From the NCBI RefSeq assembly GCF_002288925.2, contig NW_022098058.1, positions 1,622,021-1,686,020 of the forward strand: DNA of 64,000 nucleotides, written 5' to 3'. Of this stretch, positions 12,701 through 24,600 are shown piece after piece. The translations under genes were made by a program, and so were the position numbers. The notes beneath the pieces are model-generated. The model did not search any database and had not been told where the DNA came from. It saw nothing but the letters and a program-made list of their open reading frames with translations. The DNA is from Delphinapterus leucas (taxonomy: Eukaryota > Chordata > Mammalia > Artiodactyla > Monodontidae). Each line of letters starts with the position of its first letter. Position 1 is the stretch's first letter.

Positions 12701-15700
12701 TTTTCTCAGGTGAGCGTTGAGCTGCACCGTCTTTGACTAAGAACAGGAACCCAGTGGTGGAGAATAGCCACCTAGGGCTGCAGTGGTGTAGGTGGAGGGG
12801 CAGCAAGCTGGGGGATGGGCAAGGGCCCTCCTTTCGTCACCTGAGGAGATGCTGGGGGTGAAGAACACTGCCAGGCATGTGGGGCTTCGGATGCTGAGAG
12901 AGGCAGGAGTGTGGTCGTTAGGGTGGAGCCAGGGGGAGACTGGTCAGGAAGCCCCTGGGTGGAGCCCCTGCCTTGGCCTCGGTGCTGACCGCAGGTTTCT
13001 CCCACAGGGGGTGCAGACGACGCCTGGGCAGATGCAGAGGATGTCACGGAGGAGGACTGTGCGCTTCGGTCAGTGCCAGGTGGTTATGGGTCTGGGCTTG
13101 GGTTGGGGGCAGGCGTCTGAGTGGTGGTGGCCATTTTCCTACTGACGGTCATGACCTCATCAGTGGTCCAGGCCAGTGGATTGGCTCCCTTCCTCCTGCT
13201 GCCAGGCCCACGCCCCTGCAACAGGGTTGTTGAAGTCCACCCTGTAGCTTCACCCGAAGCTGACTTTGTGGACTACCTGAGCAGTCTGTGCTCGCCAGGA
13301 CTGCAGAGCGAGTGCCCCAACCCTGGGGTTCCTGGCACCCCAGGCCCAAAACACAGGCCAGACATCTGTGTGTCTTCAAGCCGCACGGTTTCCAGGGTGT
13401 GACGTCTGGCCTACCAGGTGATGCACAGCACAACCGGCCCGAGGCACAGGGCAAGCAAGGACTGTGGTCCCCACATGAGAGATGTGGGCACTAGAAGCTC
13501 CACAGCTGTGTGATAGGTGCCATAAGGCGCTTGCTACAGAGGAATGTTTTAGGCTCCCTTAAAGGGAAGGAGGGGGCTGGCTCCCACTCTTCCTACCTCC
13601 TTCCCAAATATTTTTAGAAAACGGCAGTAATGGTTATTTTGGAAAAGCTCCTTTGCATCGTCTGTACCACATGGAAAGTCTTTAACTGGTGTCGGGTGTC
13701 TCTGGAATGCACACCAGTACCCTGGTCAGATCAGCTGCCCAAAATCATGGCTCGGTGCATGAAAAGGCATCTCGCTGTGCCCAGCTTCTGCCCGTTAGTT
13801 CCAAGAGCAGTGGCTCTGGCTTGTGCTCAAGAATGTTTGGCTCTTCCCCCGGGATCAGACGACCTCTGCCCCAGCCAGGCCATCTTCCACAGTGCACACT
13901 GTTCTTGGTGAGGAGTCTGCTGGGGACAGCAAAGCAGTGGGCATTACAAAAAAAAATTAATGGTGACTGTTTATTCGTTCTGCTTTTGCCTTTATCTGTA
14001 TGACTGATCAAAAGGCAGCCTGGGGATTAGGAAAATTTTATATTTCTCCTTGCTTCAGAGGCCTTCTAAGCAGAGGGAATTCACTTGTTAATATTTCACA
14101 ATCAGTTGATAACATAGCTCTAAAAAGTCCATCTCCCAGTGAAAGTTTCAATCTGTTACATTTTGAGCAAGTCATATGGCTAAAAACAGTCATAAATGGG
14201 GAAAGGGAGGGGGGTGGAGAGAGATAAACTCTAATGGAGGCTCAAAGACTCTATCAGCCACTAGCCTGCTGCTTTTTAGAACTCAGAGATTATCTTGAGT
14301 CTTCTGGCTTAATGTCAAGCAGTGCCAAAAATCCTCTCCCGCCCCAGGTGCAGATTGCTCCTCTTTGAAATGCGTCCCAGAGAGCGGGATAATCACTTAG
14401 AAAGTCACCTTCCCTGGGAGCGGTTGTCCTCTCTTGGCCTTCCCTCTGTCTTCTGGAGAAGAGAATCAGAAATTCTTCTGTAGAAACTAGACTTCCTTGA
14501 ACGTGCCCCTCACGCCCCAGACTTTTGTGGATGAATGTGCAGTGCAGCTTCTCCCTCTTGCTCTTTGTTTCAGAAGTTCCGACACGCATCTTTTTGATAA
14601 GGTCAGAGGGTATGACATCAAGCTGCTCCGGTACCTGTCAGTGAAATACATCTGTGACCTGATGGTGGAGAACAAGAAGGTGAAGTTTGGCATGAAGTGA
14701 GTGCAGGGCACCCCCTGCGAAGTGGGTGGAGGCCGCGTGCTCACAGGCTCGTGGGGTCGGAGATGGCACAGAGCCGTTACAAGGGCGCACCGCGTGCCAG
14801 GCCTCGTGCATCCTCTCCCTGTATCCTCACACAGCCCTCCCTGCAAGGAGGTTCTAGTGTCCCCCTCTTGCAGGGGAGAAACTGAAGCCAGAGAGGTTAA
14901 GTCACTTTCTCGGGGTGGTGCGGAGAGCACCAAGGGAGCCGTGGGTCTCTAACGTGTGCTCCGCTGCCGCTGCGCCATCTCTGGTAGATTAGAGTCTCTT
15001 TTAAAGTGGATCGAAAAAAATCAGTATTTGCTCAATTTTTATGTCCTGTGTGGAACAAATCTTCATACGGTAAGGGAAAATTAGAAACAAATGGAACCTG
15101 GGTTAGGGTGATGAAATTTGGGGAATTTTTCCAAAGTGTTGTTAATTTTCTATAACAGCCACTTTTAATTATGCCAAGTATGTCTTAGAAAATAAGCCAC
15201 ACTGAGGCTGTTGCAGCTCAGCTGTTTGCAGTCACCTGCACATCCCGCTGTCTGGCAGAGTAGTCCTGTGTCTCTCCGATGCTGTCTGGGAGTGTCCGCA
15301 GTGGATGCCGGAGAAGGTGGAGACGAGAGTCCGCCCCAGGGCCCCTTTTGGACAGTGTCTTTGTTATTTTGCTCTTTTCTCACTCCGCCCTGCAGGTCAG
15401 GGGGCGGTGCTGCCTTTGGGGGAAGCTTGTTCCACGGCTTAGGTCCCTGTGCGTTGCGGGTGCTGTGGGGTCCGGGGGAGTCGGTGCTCTCGCCTGGTGA
15501 CTTGGGGTAGAGGCGGCAGAGCAGTCGCATTTCTTAGTCGTTCTAAGTAAGCCCCCTGGAGGGCATCATTCCTAACTCTGAACAGTAGTTTCTATAGCAG
15601 GAGGATCATTCGAGCTGTGGTAATGCTTGTGGGGAATGGTGTGCGTGTGTTGTGATGCCGTAACACGTTGTGTCCTGTCTTGTAGTGTCACCTCCTCCGA

Positions 15701-18700
15701 GAAGGTGGACAAAGCCCAGCGCTATGCCGACTTCACTCTCCTCTCCATCCCGTATCCAGGTAGGGGCTCTTTCCAGGGTCTGGTCAAGGGACAGGCTTCC
15801 CAGGACTGGGGCTCTTTGAGGCCCTCCTCAGGCCCTGGCCACTTAGGTGCACAGATGCCCCGGAGCTCTCGGACAGGATCTGCTGTCACTCAGCATAGGG
15901 CAGTGCAGCTCCTGGTCCCTGGCTCTCACCTTAGGGTAGGACGCTGTCCTTGTGTGTGTGTAGGGGGGCTTTCCCCTGGGAGCGGCCCAGGAATGGAGTC
16001 CTGGCTCAGGTCCTCCCTACTGCGCTCTTGAGCGAGTTACTTCACCTCGCCCAGCCTCAGGTTTTCTCAGGTATCACTGGAAGTTGGTGAGGCTTAGCTC
16101 AGGGTCTTGTTGTGCGGATTGGGTGAGGTCAGGTTTATCGGCGTGCTCTGTGCAGCTAATGTGCTGTTTCGGTGTGAAATGACATCGTTAGTCCTCCGTG
16201 TCAGCAACCATCTGTGCTGCGCTGGCTGTTGCCGTGGTGAGGATGTAAGTGCCCTGTCCCCAGTTGCACGTGGTTGGTGGCTGCACCGTGTCACAGAGCA
16301 CCGTGGTGAGCACACAGCTGGCTGCATTTGTCTCTGGCACAGACTGTATGCGACCTGTGGCCAGGGCAGTGTTCTCTTCACTGGATACTGAAGCTGCATT
16401 AGTCCAGTTTGTAGCGTTTAAGCTTGCTTTCTGGCAACACCTGCTCGTTCAAGGAGGTATTAGAGCCCTAACATCAGCACCAAACTTTGTCAACAGACAG
16501 TAGAAAGTGGACTCTTTCTCCTTGAAACCTCTCTCCTGCTCCTCAGCAGTAGCACCTGCCTTCAGTCCTGTGCTGGATCTTGTCTCCTCATCTTGGAGCC
16601 ATGTGGCCAATAGAGAGCAGGCTGGTGACCCCAGGTTGCAGTAGAGCCACAAGGCCTTCTCATTAGAACCTCAAGTTCATCCACTGCCTCGTGGGCAGAG
16701 GGTATATCCTCATCAGTGTGAGCTGGTGGTATCCAAACCACGACCCCTGTGGCCTGGCTCTCACAGTGTCCTCCTTCAGGGTCTCTCCTCACTCTTCTCT
16801 GCTAGCTTAGCATTTGGTGGCATGTAGGGCTGGGCGTGCATTCCAGTCCCAGCACTGTGTCCTCGAACAAGTCCCTTAACCCTTCTGAGCATCAGTTTCA
16901 TCCTGCATAAAATGTGGTTAATGATGCTTATTCTGGGTGAAGTGCCAGACCTGTCCCTGACAGGTGCTCGCCAACACCAGGCCGAGTGACGGGTGCATGG
17001 GAGGAGAGGCTCGCTTTCGGGAGATGCAGAACCATGATGATGATGCCATGGGCTCGGCAGCGTCAGAGATGTGTCAAGACAGGGATGTCCCCACTGGGGG
17101 TCTGCGCTGGAGCTTCCCTCAGGTAGCTCTAGAGCTGGCTTTCAGACTAGGCTCCTGACTCTCAGGGGATGCTCTGGGGGTCCCCAGACTGAAGTACTCG
17201 CTGCCAAATGAACAGGAGAGGCTGAGCTGGCTGCGGGACCACGCGTCAGCCTTCTTTATTTGTATTCAGCTTCTCGGTAACACTTGGCTTAGAAAAAATT
17301 GTTTTGTGGGACTTCCCTGGCAGTCCAGTGGTTCAGACTCCGTGCTTCCACTGAAGGGGCATGGGTTCGATCCCTGGTTGGGGAAATAAGGATCCCGCAT
17401 GCCGCATGGCAGCAGCCAAAAAAAAAAACAAAACAAAACAAAACACACCACACTTTAAAACAAAGAAAAGAAAAGAAAAAAAATCGTTTTGCTCCAGAAC
17501 AGTAGCACAATATCCTTTCTGCTGTCGTTGGGCAGCTTGTTAAAAGACTCCTGAAATATTAACTAACACCTTTTGACCCAGTTATTCATTAGGCCATAAT
17601 CCAGCCAGCTTGGGCCTGAAGATGTTCATCATGTCTGATTATACCAGCCAAACATGGGAAATGTTTTCATTAATCAGAATAATGATGATGTAAATGATGG
17701 TACAGCCATCCATAGTAGAACGAGATATTACATAGTCATAGAAAAATGCTTAAGGTGCTAATAAGCAAGATAGAAAATTAAATACTACAATCTCAACTAT
17801 GTAAGAGAAAAGGTGCTTACACAAAATGGTAAGAAAAGAAAATGCCAGAATGGTAAGATGATACCGTCTCTCTGTGAATTTCCCCCCGTTCTTCCCGGGA
17901 TATCGTGTGCTGCATCTGATAGTTGTGTATGGTGCGAGGGGAGGTCAAGAGGCATCAGTAAAAATCCAGAAGCCTAGGTGGCAGGAGACGCTGTTGCACA
18001 CCCAGATGAGGGGACAGGAGAAGCACTTAACTTGCTTACCTTAATTACCTTGCGTCCTCTGCTCATGTTCTTGAATTTCTTTACATGCCTACATTATTAT
18101 ACTTCATAACAAAATTGATGTTATCCAGACCAAGTCCTGAAATGCAGTCGGCTGCCATTTCAGGGGTCTCTGTTGAGCCCTCTGATGACTTTGAAGCCCA
18201 GACAGGAACTGCGGTGGTATCAGTTCTCTGTCAGACTAACTTAGGCTTAGACTAGCCCTTGAAAACGAGAAGTGTTCTGGGAGCACTTCCTTCAGGGCAC
18301 CAAGATAGACGGGGCCAAAAACTCCCCAGCATGAGTCTAATTTGTTTCCCTCTTGAGCGAGCGTCCGTTCTCACTTCACTTTTGGTCCTGTCTGTTTGCC
18401 TCTCAACAGGCTCAGAAGCCTGTTCAGGTAATGAATGTCAAGGCATTGCCCTGGGTACTGAGGCTGCTTTAATTCTCTCCGTTTCTCACAGTCAGTTGCT
18501 TCTGCATTATATGCTGGTCAGAGCTCGGCCTGGAGCCTGCAGTGTTGATTCAAGCGCTCAAGTTTGAGAAAACAGAGCACTTTACGGGAGTTCTGAGGAA
18601 TGATTGGTGTCCCTCCTAAACCCAGGCTCATAAGCTCAGGGCCTCTGTCTGATATTTATATTTCTTCTTTCTCCCAGTGAGGCACCCAAGAATCCGCTGA

Positions 18701-21644
18701 AGTGTTAGAGCTGAGGATTGATTCCTGACTTCCCCATCCACAGTGAGGCCTGGGGGATTCGAGTGCAGGAGTGTGTGGGATGGTGAGAGCCAGGTCTGCA
18801 GAACACACAGGCTAAGTCTCCAGACCTTCCTCCACGAAAGAACCTTTCCTTTCTTCCCTGGTGTGGCCCCAGACAGGAGCATGTCCCAAGAGGAGCTGGA
18901 GAGTTCTGTGTGGATGTTTATGGCCTGTGGCTACTTTGACAGAATTCAGGCAACTGTTTTGTTGCCTTTGGGAACCTTACCAGACTTGGACCTGTGGCCA
19001 AAGCCTTGTGCCTTCTGGAGTTTGTGTTGGTCCTGGTGGAGGAACTGAGAGGAGTGCAGGCCTCGTTCTCCCCAGGCTAAGCTGCAGGGCTGCACTGGGG
19101 CTCTCACTGCAGCGGTGGCATGAGGATGGCACCAGTATGCTGTCACCTGAGTGCCCCTTGTAGCAGTGCTGTGCCAGCTGTTTTATACGTATTGTTTCAT
19201 TTCATCCTTAACCACTTTACAAATGAGAAAATCAAGGCTTAGAGAAATTAACTTGTTCACAGTCACAGGGCTACATGAAAGGCTGAGGTTTGAAGCTGGG
19301 ATTGCCAAGGCCCTTTTCTCTCCACTCCTCTCTCTGTTCCTGAGGTCTTACCCTGGTGGTATTTCTTATAGTTTTTCTGGTGAATGATACAGAAAGCACA
19401 TCTTGGCAAGGTTTGTTGGAGAAGGACGTGTCTCTTGAGCGCCTGTCCCATTTCAGGCACTGTCCATGGTCCTTTCTCTCATGTTACAATGTTCGGTCCT
19501 CACTGAAAGCCTGCGAGGTTGGTACAGGCAGACCTCATTTTATTGCTCTTCGCTTTGTTACTCTTCACATATTGCATTTTTCACAAATTGAACATTTGTG
19601 GCAACCCTTTGTCGAGTCTATTGGAGACATTTTTCCAGTATTTGTTCACCTCATGTCTCTGTCACATTTTGATAGTTCTCACAATACCTCAGACTTTTCC
19701 ATTATCACTCCATTTTTTATGCTGACCTGTGATCAGTGATCTTCGATGTTACTACTCCACCTCACTGTAGGCTCAGATTATGGTCACCGTTTTTTAGCAA
19801 TAAAGTGTTTGTTGTTTTTTTTGGCCGTGCTGTGTGGCTTGTAGGATCTTAGTTCCCTGACCAGGGATTGAACCGGGGCCCACAGCAGTGTACCAAGTCC
19901 TAACCACTGGACCGCCAAGGAATTCCCTGAAGTATTTTTCATTTAAGGTACTTTTTAAATTTAAAATATATATTTTTTTAGACATAGTGCTATCACACAC
20001 TCAATAAAGTATAATACAGTGTAAACATAACTTTTAATATGCACTGGGAAACCAAAAAATTCGTGTGGCTTGCTTTATTGCGGTGGTCTGGAATTGAACC
20101 CTCAATATCTCTGAAGTGTGTCTGTAACAGGAGGGAGGGTGATCCTCCGTAACTAGGTAAGTTGCTGAGAAGGTGCTGCCAGGGCTCAAACTGTAAACCG
20201 CGCTGTTGTTCGCTGGCTGTTGGCACTTCAGGGACTTGTAGGGCAAAGGGACCTGAAATGAGAGAAAAGTGACCAAGAACCAGTGAGCACAGATGGAGAG
20301 AGATACAGAGGTGTGCAGGCAGGGGCTGCATCATCGGGAAGGTCTCTGGCTAGAAACCCAAGGAGCGTTGGAGGCTCCCGCTCGCCTGGTCCAGCCTCCA
20401 CTCATGTCATCTGGGGCCCACTTCGGAGTGTGAGCGCTGGTGGCCGCCCCGGTCCTCCAGCACCCAGGGGCATCTCAGGACACTGGGCCAGGAAGGGTGG
20501 TGTCATGACTCTGCCCTTCTTTTCCAGGCTGTGAATTTTTCAAGGAATATAAGGATCGGGATTACATGGCTGAAGGGCTCATTTTTAACTGGAAGCAGGT
20601 ATGAGCAATAACATTCATCAGCTTGGGTCTTCTGTTTGTGAAGGGAAACCAGCCAGTAATCTTCTTGGGGAAAACAGCTACCCTCTCCTTCCTTTGCTCT
20701 TCCCTGAATGAGTCTCATTATTTTTCTCTCTCTCCTCCTTGTATGTACATGTTTAAACTCTCATCATATATACTTTTCTCTCCCCCTTTAATTTCTCCTT
20801 TTCTTTAAAAGAGTTTTCAGGGAAAAGGTAGGAAAAGTCCTTCATTTTTGCTCCACTCTCTGTGTGAAGAGCTCCCCCTCAGTGCGTGGGAGCAGCCCAG
20901 GAGCTGCCGGAGGCTGAATACGCTGATCACCTCTGTGTCAGCCGTAAACACTCAAACGGCCAACTGAAAAGCTCCACTTGGCAGCAGTATCTGGTCCCTT
21001 TGATTTTTAAGCTGTCACTCCCAGGGTGGCACAGGCATCTGGCCCTGAGAAGGCGAGCACTGTGGGGGGACATCCTGCCTGCTTGTGGTAGCCACAGCTT
21101 CAGGGCCTCAACCTGCCTGGTCATCCTGGCTTCTCCTGGTGGACAGCCTGTATCTCACAGTGTCTTTCTGTCCCCAGGACTACGTTGATGCCCCTCTGAG
21201 CATCCCCGACTTCCTGACTTGCTCTCTGAACATTGACTGGAGCCAGTATCAGGTGAGGGGACCCCTGGTGCCTGCCGCACAAGTCCCTCAGGCAGACACC
21301 TGAAGGCCTGGCTTGTGACCTCTGACCTCCTGGGAAAGGAGGAGCTGCTTACCTGTTGAACTCTCTCTCCTGATTTCTTGGCCCAGAAAATGAAAGCTTT
21401 CTGAACATGACTCACTGAAAGATTTGCATCCACCAGGGGGTTCTGTTTCCAGAGGAGGACCTCATGGAGTTTGCTTTTCCAGCTCTGGGATTTAGTGACT
21501 TTTTTCATTTTACCTTTTAAATGCGTGTTCCATCAGAGAAAGTGCAGAGCTACCTGACCTGATTTGGTTATAGAAACCTTAAAATTATTTCCACTGTGCT
21601 TCTCTCCTCTTTGTCATCGTCTGCCATGGAAGGGTCCCCAGTCT

Positions 21645-21678
<34 letters not shown>

Positions 21679-24600
21679 GGCTGCATTAGGTCTTCATTGC
21701 TGTGCGCAGGCTTTCTCTAGTTGCAGCGAGCGGGGGTACTCTTCGTTGCGGTGCGCAGGCTTCTCATTGCGGTGGCTTCTCTTGTTGTGGAGCACGGGCT
21801 CTAGGCGCATGGGCTTCCGTAGTTGTGACACACAGGCTTGGTAGTTGTGGTGCACAGGCTCTAGAGTGCCGGCTCAGTAGTTGTGGCACACAGGCTTTTT
21901 TGCTCCGCGGCATGTGGGATCTTCCCGGAGCAGGGCTCGAACCCATGTCCCCTGCATTGGCAGGTGGATTCTTAACCACCGTACCACCAAGGAAGTCCAA
22001 AGGGTCCCCAGTCTTACTGGATGGATCCATCTCTCTACCGCGTTTAGCCCACTGTACAAGCCCACAGGCCATTAGCTGTGTCCTTGCCACTTGCTTCAGC
22101 CAGGACAAGTAGCCTCATTGTTCCCACTGCCTTCCCCATGTCTGTTCCCTCTGCCTGGCTGGCCCTCCCAGCCTCCTCTTGTCTGGCTGACACACTGCCT
22201 TCAGGATTTGGCTCGAGTGTCCACTCCAAGAAGAATTCCCTCATGTGCCTCCTCTCCCCCATCCCTAGAGAGGTTGTATGCTTGCATCTACATTCCCCTT
22301 AATCTGGGCTCTGGGCCCGGCCTGGCCTGGCCTCTCTCGGTGATCCACACCTACTTCCTTTTCCAAGCGTCCCGTCATGCAAGCACCTCAAACTCAAGCT
22401 GCCCAGAATGGAATTGGCCACAACCCACAGCACCCCCGGGCCCTCCACCATTTACCCAGATGCTCAGACTCGAAAAATGGGGGCTCTTCTCCCCAACACC
22501 CATGGCTGGTCCCATCAGTTCTGTAAGTCTCTGCCCCAGGGAAACTCCCCAGCCCTTCTTGCCTCCATCCCTTAGGTCACTGGCCTAATGCAGGCTACCA
22601 TCGTCTCATGGCTGAGCGTGGGTCCATGTTGAAGGGGCAACCGACTGGAAATAGTGAACGTAAAGCATGTGAATAGGGCCTGGCAGAGCGCGATACTCAG
22701 ATGATGGGGCAGGGTCGTCACTGTCACTCCTTCCTTCACAGCTGCCACTGACTTTCCTTTTTCCCTCAGGATAAGTCCAAGGACCCTTATGTGGTCCACC
22801 CAGCTCCACGTGGTCCAGGCTTGTTCTTGTGACTCACTGGCTGTCCACTCCCTCTCCTCCAGCTACCCTGACCGCCTCTCCACCCCTTAGGGAAGATGCT
22901 CTCCAGGTTTGCACATGCTCTTCTCTCTGCCACAAACACCCGTGTGCTTTCCCTCCCCTTTTCTCACATGCATGTCACCATCTCCAAGGAGCCTTCCCTA
23001 AGGGTCCCCATGGATCAGGCTAGGCTCACCTCCCCAATTACATGGTCCTGCAGCATCTTAGAGGGCGCCTTTTAATTAGCACACCTGCAGCACTTCACTT
23101 TGCCTTCCCTTCCCTCCAGCCTCAGGGCTGGAGTCATTGTGTTCACTGCTGTGTCCCAGGGCCAGGCCCACAGTCACGTTCACACCACTGTTTCCCATTG
23201 CACGAGCCGTAGTGCATGTGTGGGTGTTGCTGACCTCTATGTAGCCAGATGGAATTCCATAAAGCTCTGCTCTTTCATTCTGTGCCCGAAGACCCCTTCC
23301 AGTGGCTGCTGCTCCTCAACCTGGCCCCTGACTATGACTAGTCAGTGAAAGAACATTCTACAGGTACCTCCTAGTCCCTAAGCACGAAGCCTTACAGATG
23401 CAGACGTGCCAAAATGGCCTCCGCCCTCACTGGGCTCAGTCTAGGAAAATTCCGAGGCAACAGCATAACCATCACCTGCGTAGTAGGGGTATTGACCAGT
23501 GGCCACAGAAGAAGACTCTGTAGAGAAGATAATGGGGCTGGGCCTTTAAAGGATGAGTAGGAGTTTGCCAGCCAGGGAAAGAGGCATGCACCAGGCATGG
23601 AAACGTAAGGCCGATATGTGGTACTCACCTCTGTACCCGGAGGCTTTGTCACGGCACACATAGATTGAGAGAGTCAGAGGTGAGCCTAGATTTTCATGCA
23701 TTTCCCAGGTCCTCTTCTGTTTCTCACTCTGGTATCTGAGGAGGTGTTCCTATAGTGCAGTGTGTGACCACAGGCCTGGGTCCAGACCCCAGCTCAGCTT
23801 AGATGTGTGACCTTGGGCCTCTGCCGACCCAGCGCTCCCCAGGCTGTGGTTCCTGCCCCAGCCCTGGGCACGGTGGCCAGCGGAGTCTGCCGCCGCTCCT
23901 TGGTCATTTATGTCCCCTTCAAACAGCTGCCGTTGTGGGAGCTGCCCTGCGGGCTCGTGCTTGGTCACCTCCTGCCCTTTCCCGGCCGCTGCAGTCCTCC
24001 CCCAGCCAGCCTGACCTCCCTGCACACCTGCTGCGTAGCTCCCACCTCTCCTGCTTTTCCTCACCCGCTGGAATCACAGCTCGGAGGAAATCTCTTGGCA
24101 ATGGTGTGTCTGACACGTTGAACCAGATGAGCAGAGAGACCCCCGAGCCACCATGGGTAGTAATAAGTTTATTAGCACGGCACTGCAGCGGCTTTCTCTG
24201 GAGCTCCTGCAAGTGGGTCAGGACTCTCCAGGGTCCGTGGGAAGGTCAGGTAAATGAGCCTGGTTTAAATTCCTGGGAAAACCATTCCAATTACAGGTGC
24301 TGTGTTCACCCTCCCCAGGGGAGCGCTCTCGCTAGCTGGCATTCACCGCCTTCTCTGCACAGCCCCAGACACTGAGAAGCAGTCATGTTAAGAGACTGTC
24401 CCCAGCTAGGGGGAGGGGGCCACAGAACTGGGTCAGGCCCCTCCGTGGGCTTCCGGATTCCAAAATGGACTGTTTCTCAGAGGGTCTAGTCTGGACCTTT
24501 AGCTTGGGCTAGAACAGAGGTTCCAATCTCTATGGCTTTTGCTTGTTTTTGCTCTCCCACCTCTCGGGCCTCCTGTTCTAAAAGATTTTTGTTTACCAGA

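Larger units (their letters stand above)
15760..20527 (+). other. MTMR14: MTMR14 intron 7
   Basis: Holds a MIR at 16828-16965, a SINE at 17307-17477, an old L1 3' remnant at 17570-17870, a candidate 18-nt microexon at 18410, a MIR at 19180-19300 and a Tigger1-like element at 19525-20124. Confidence 0.65.
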
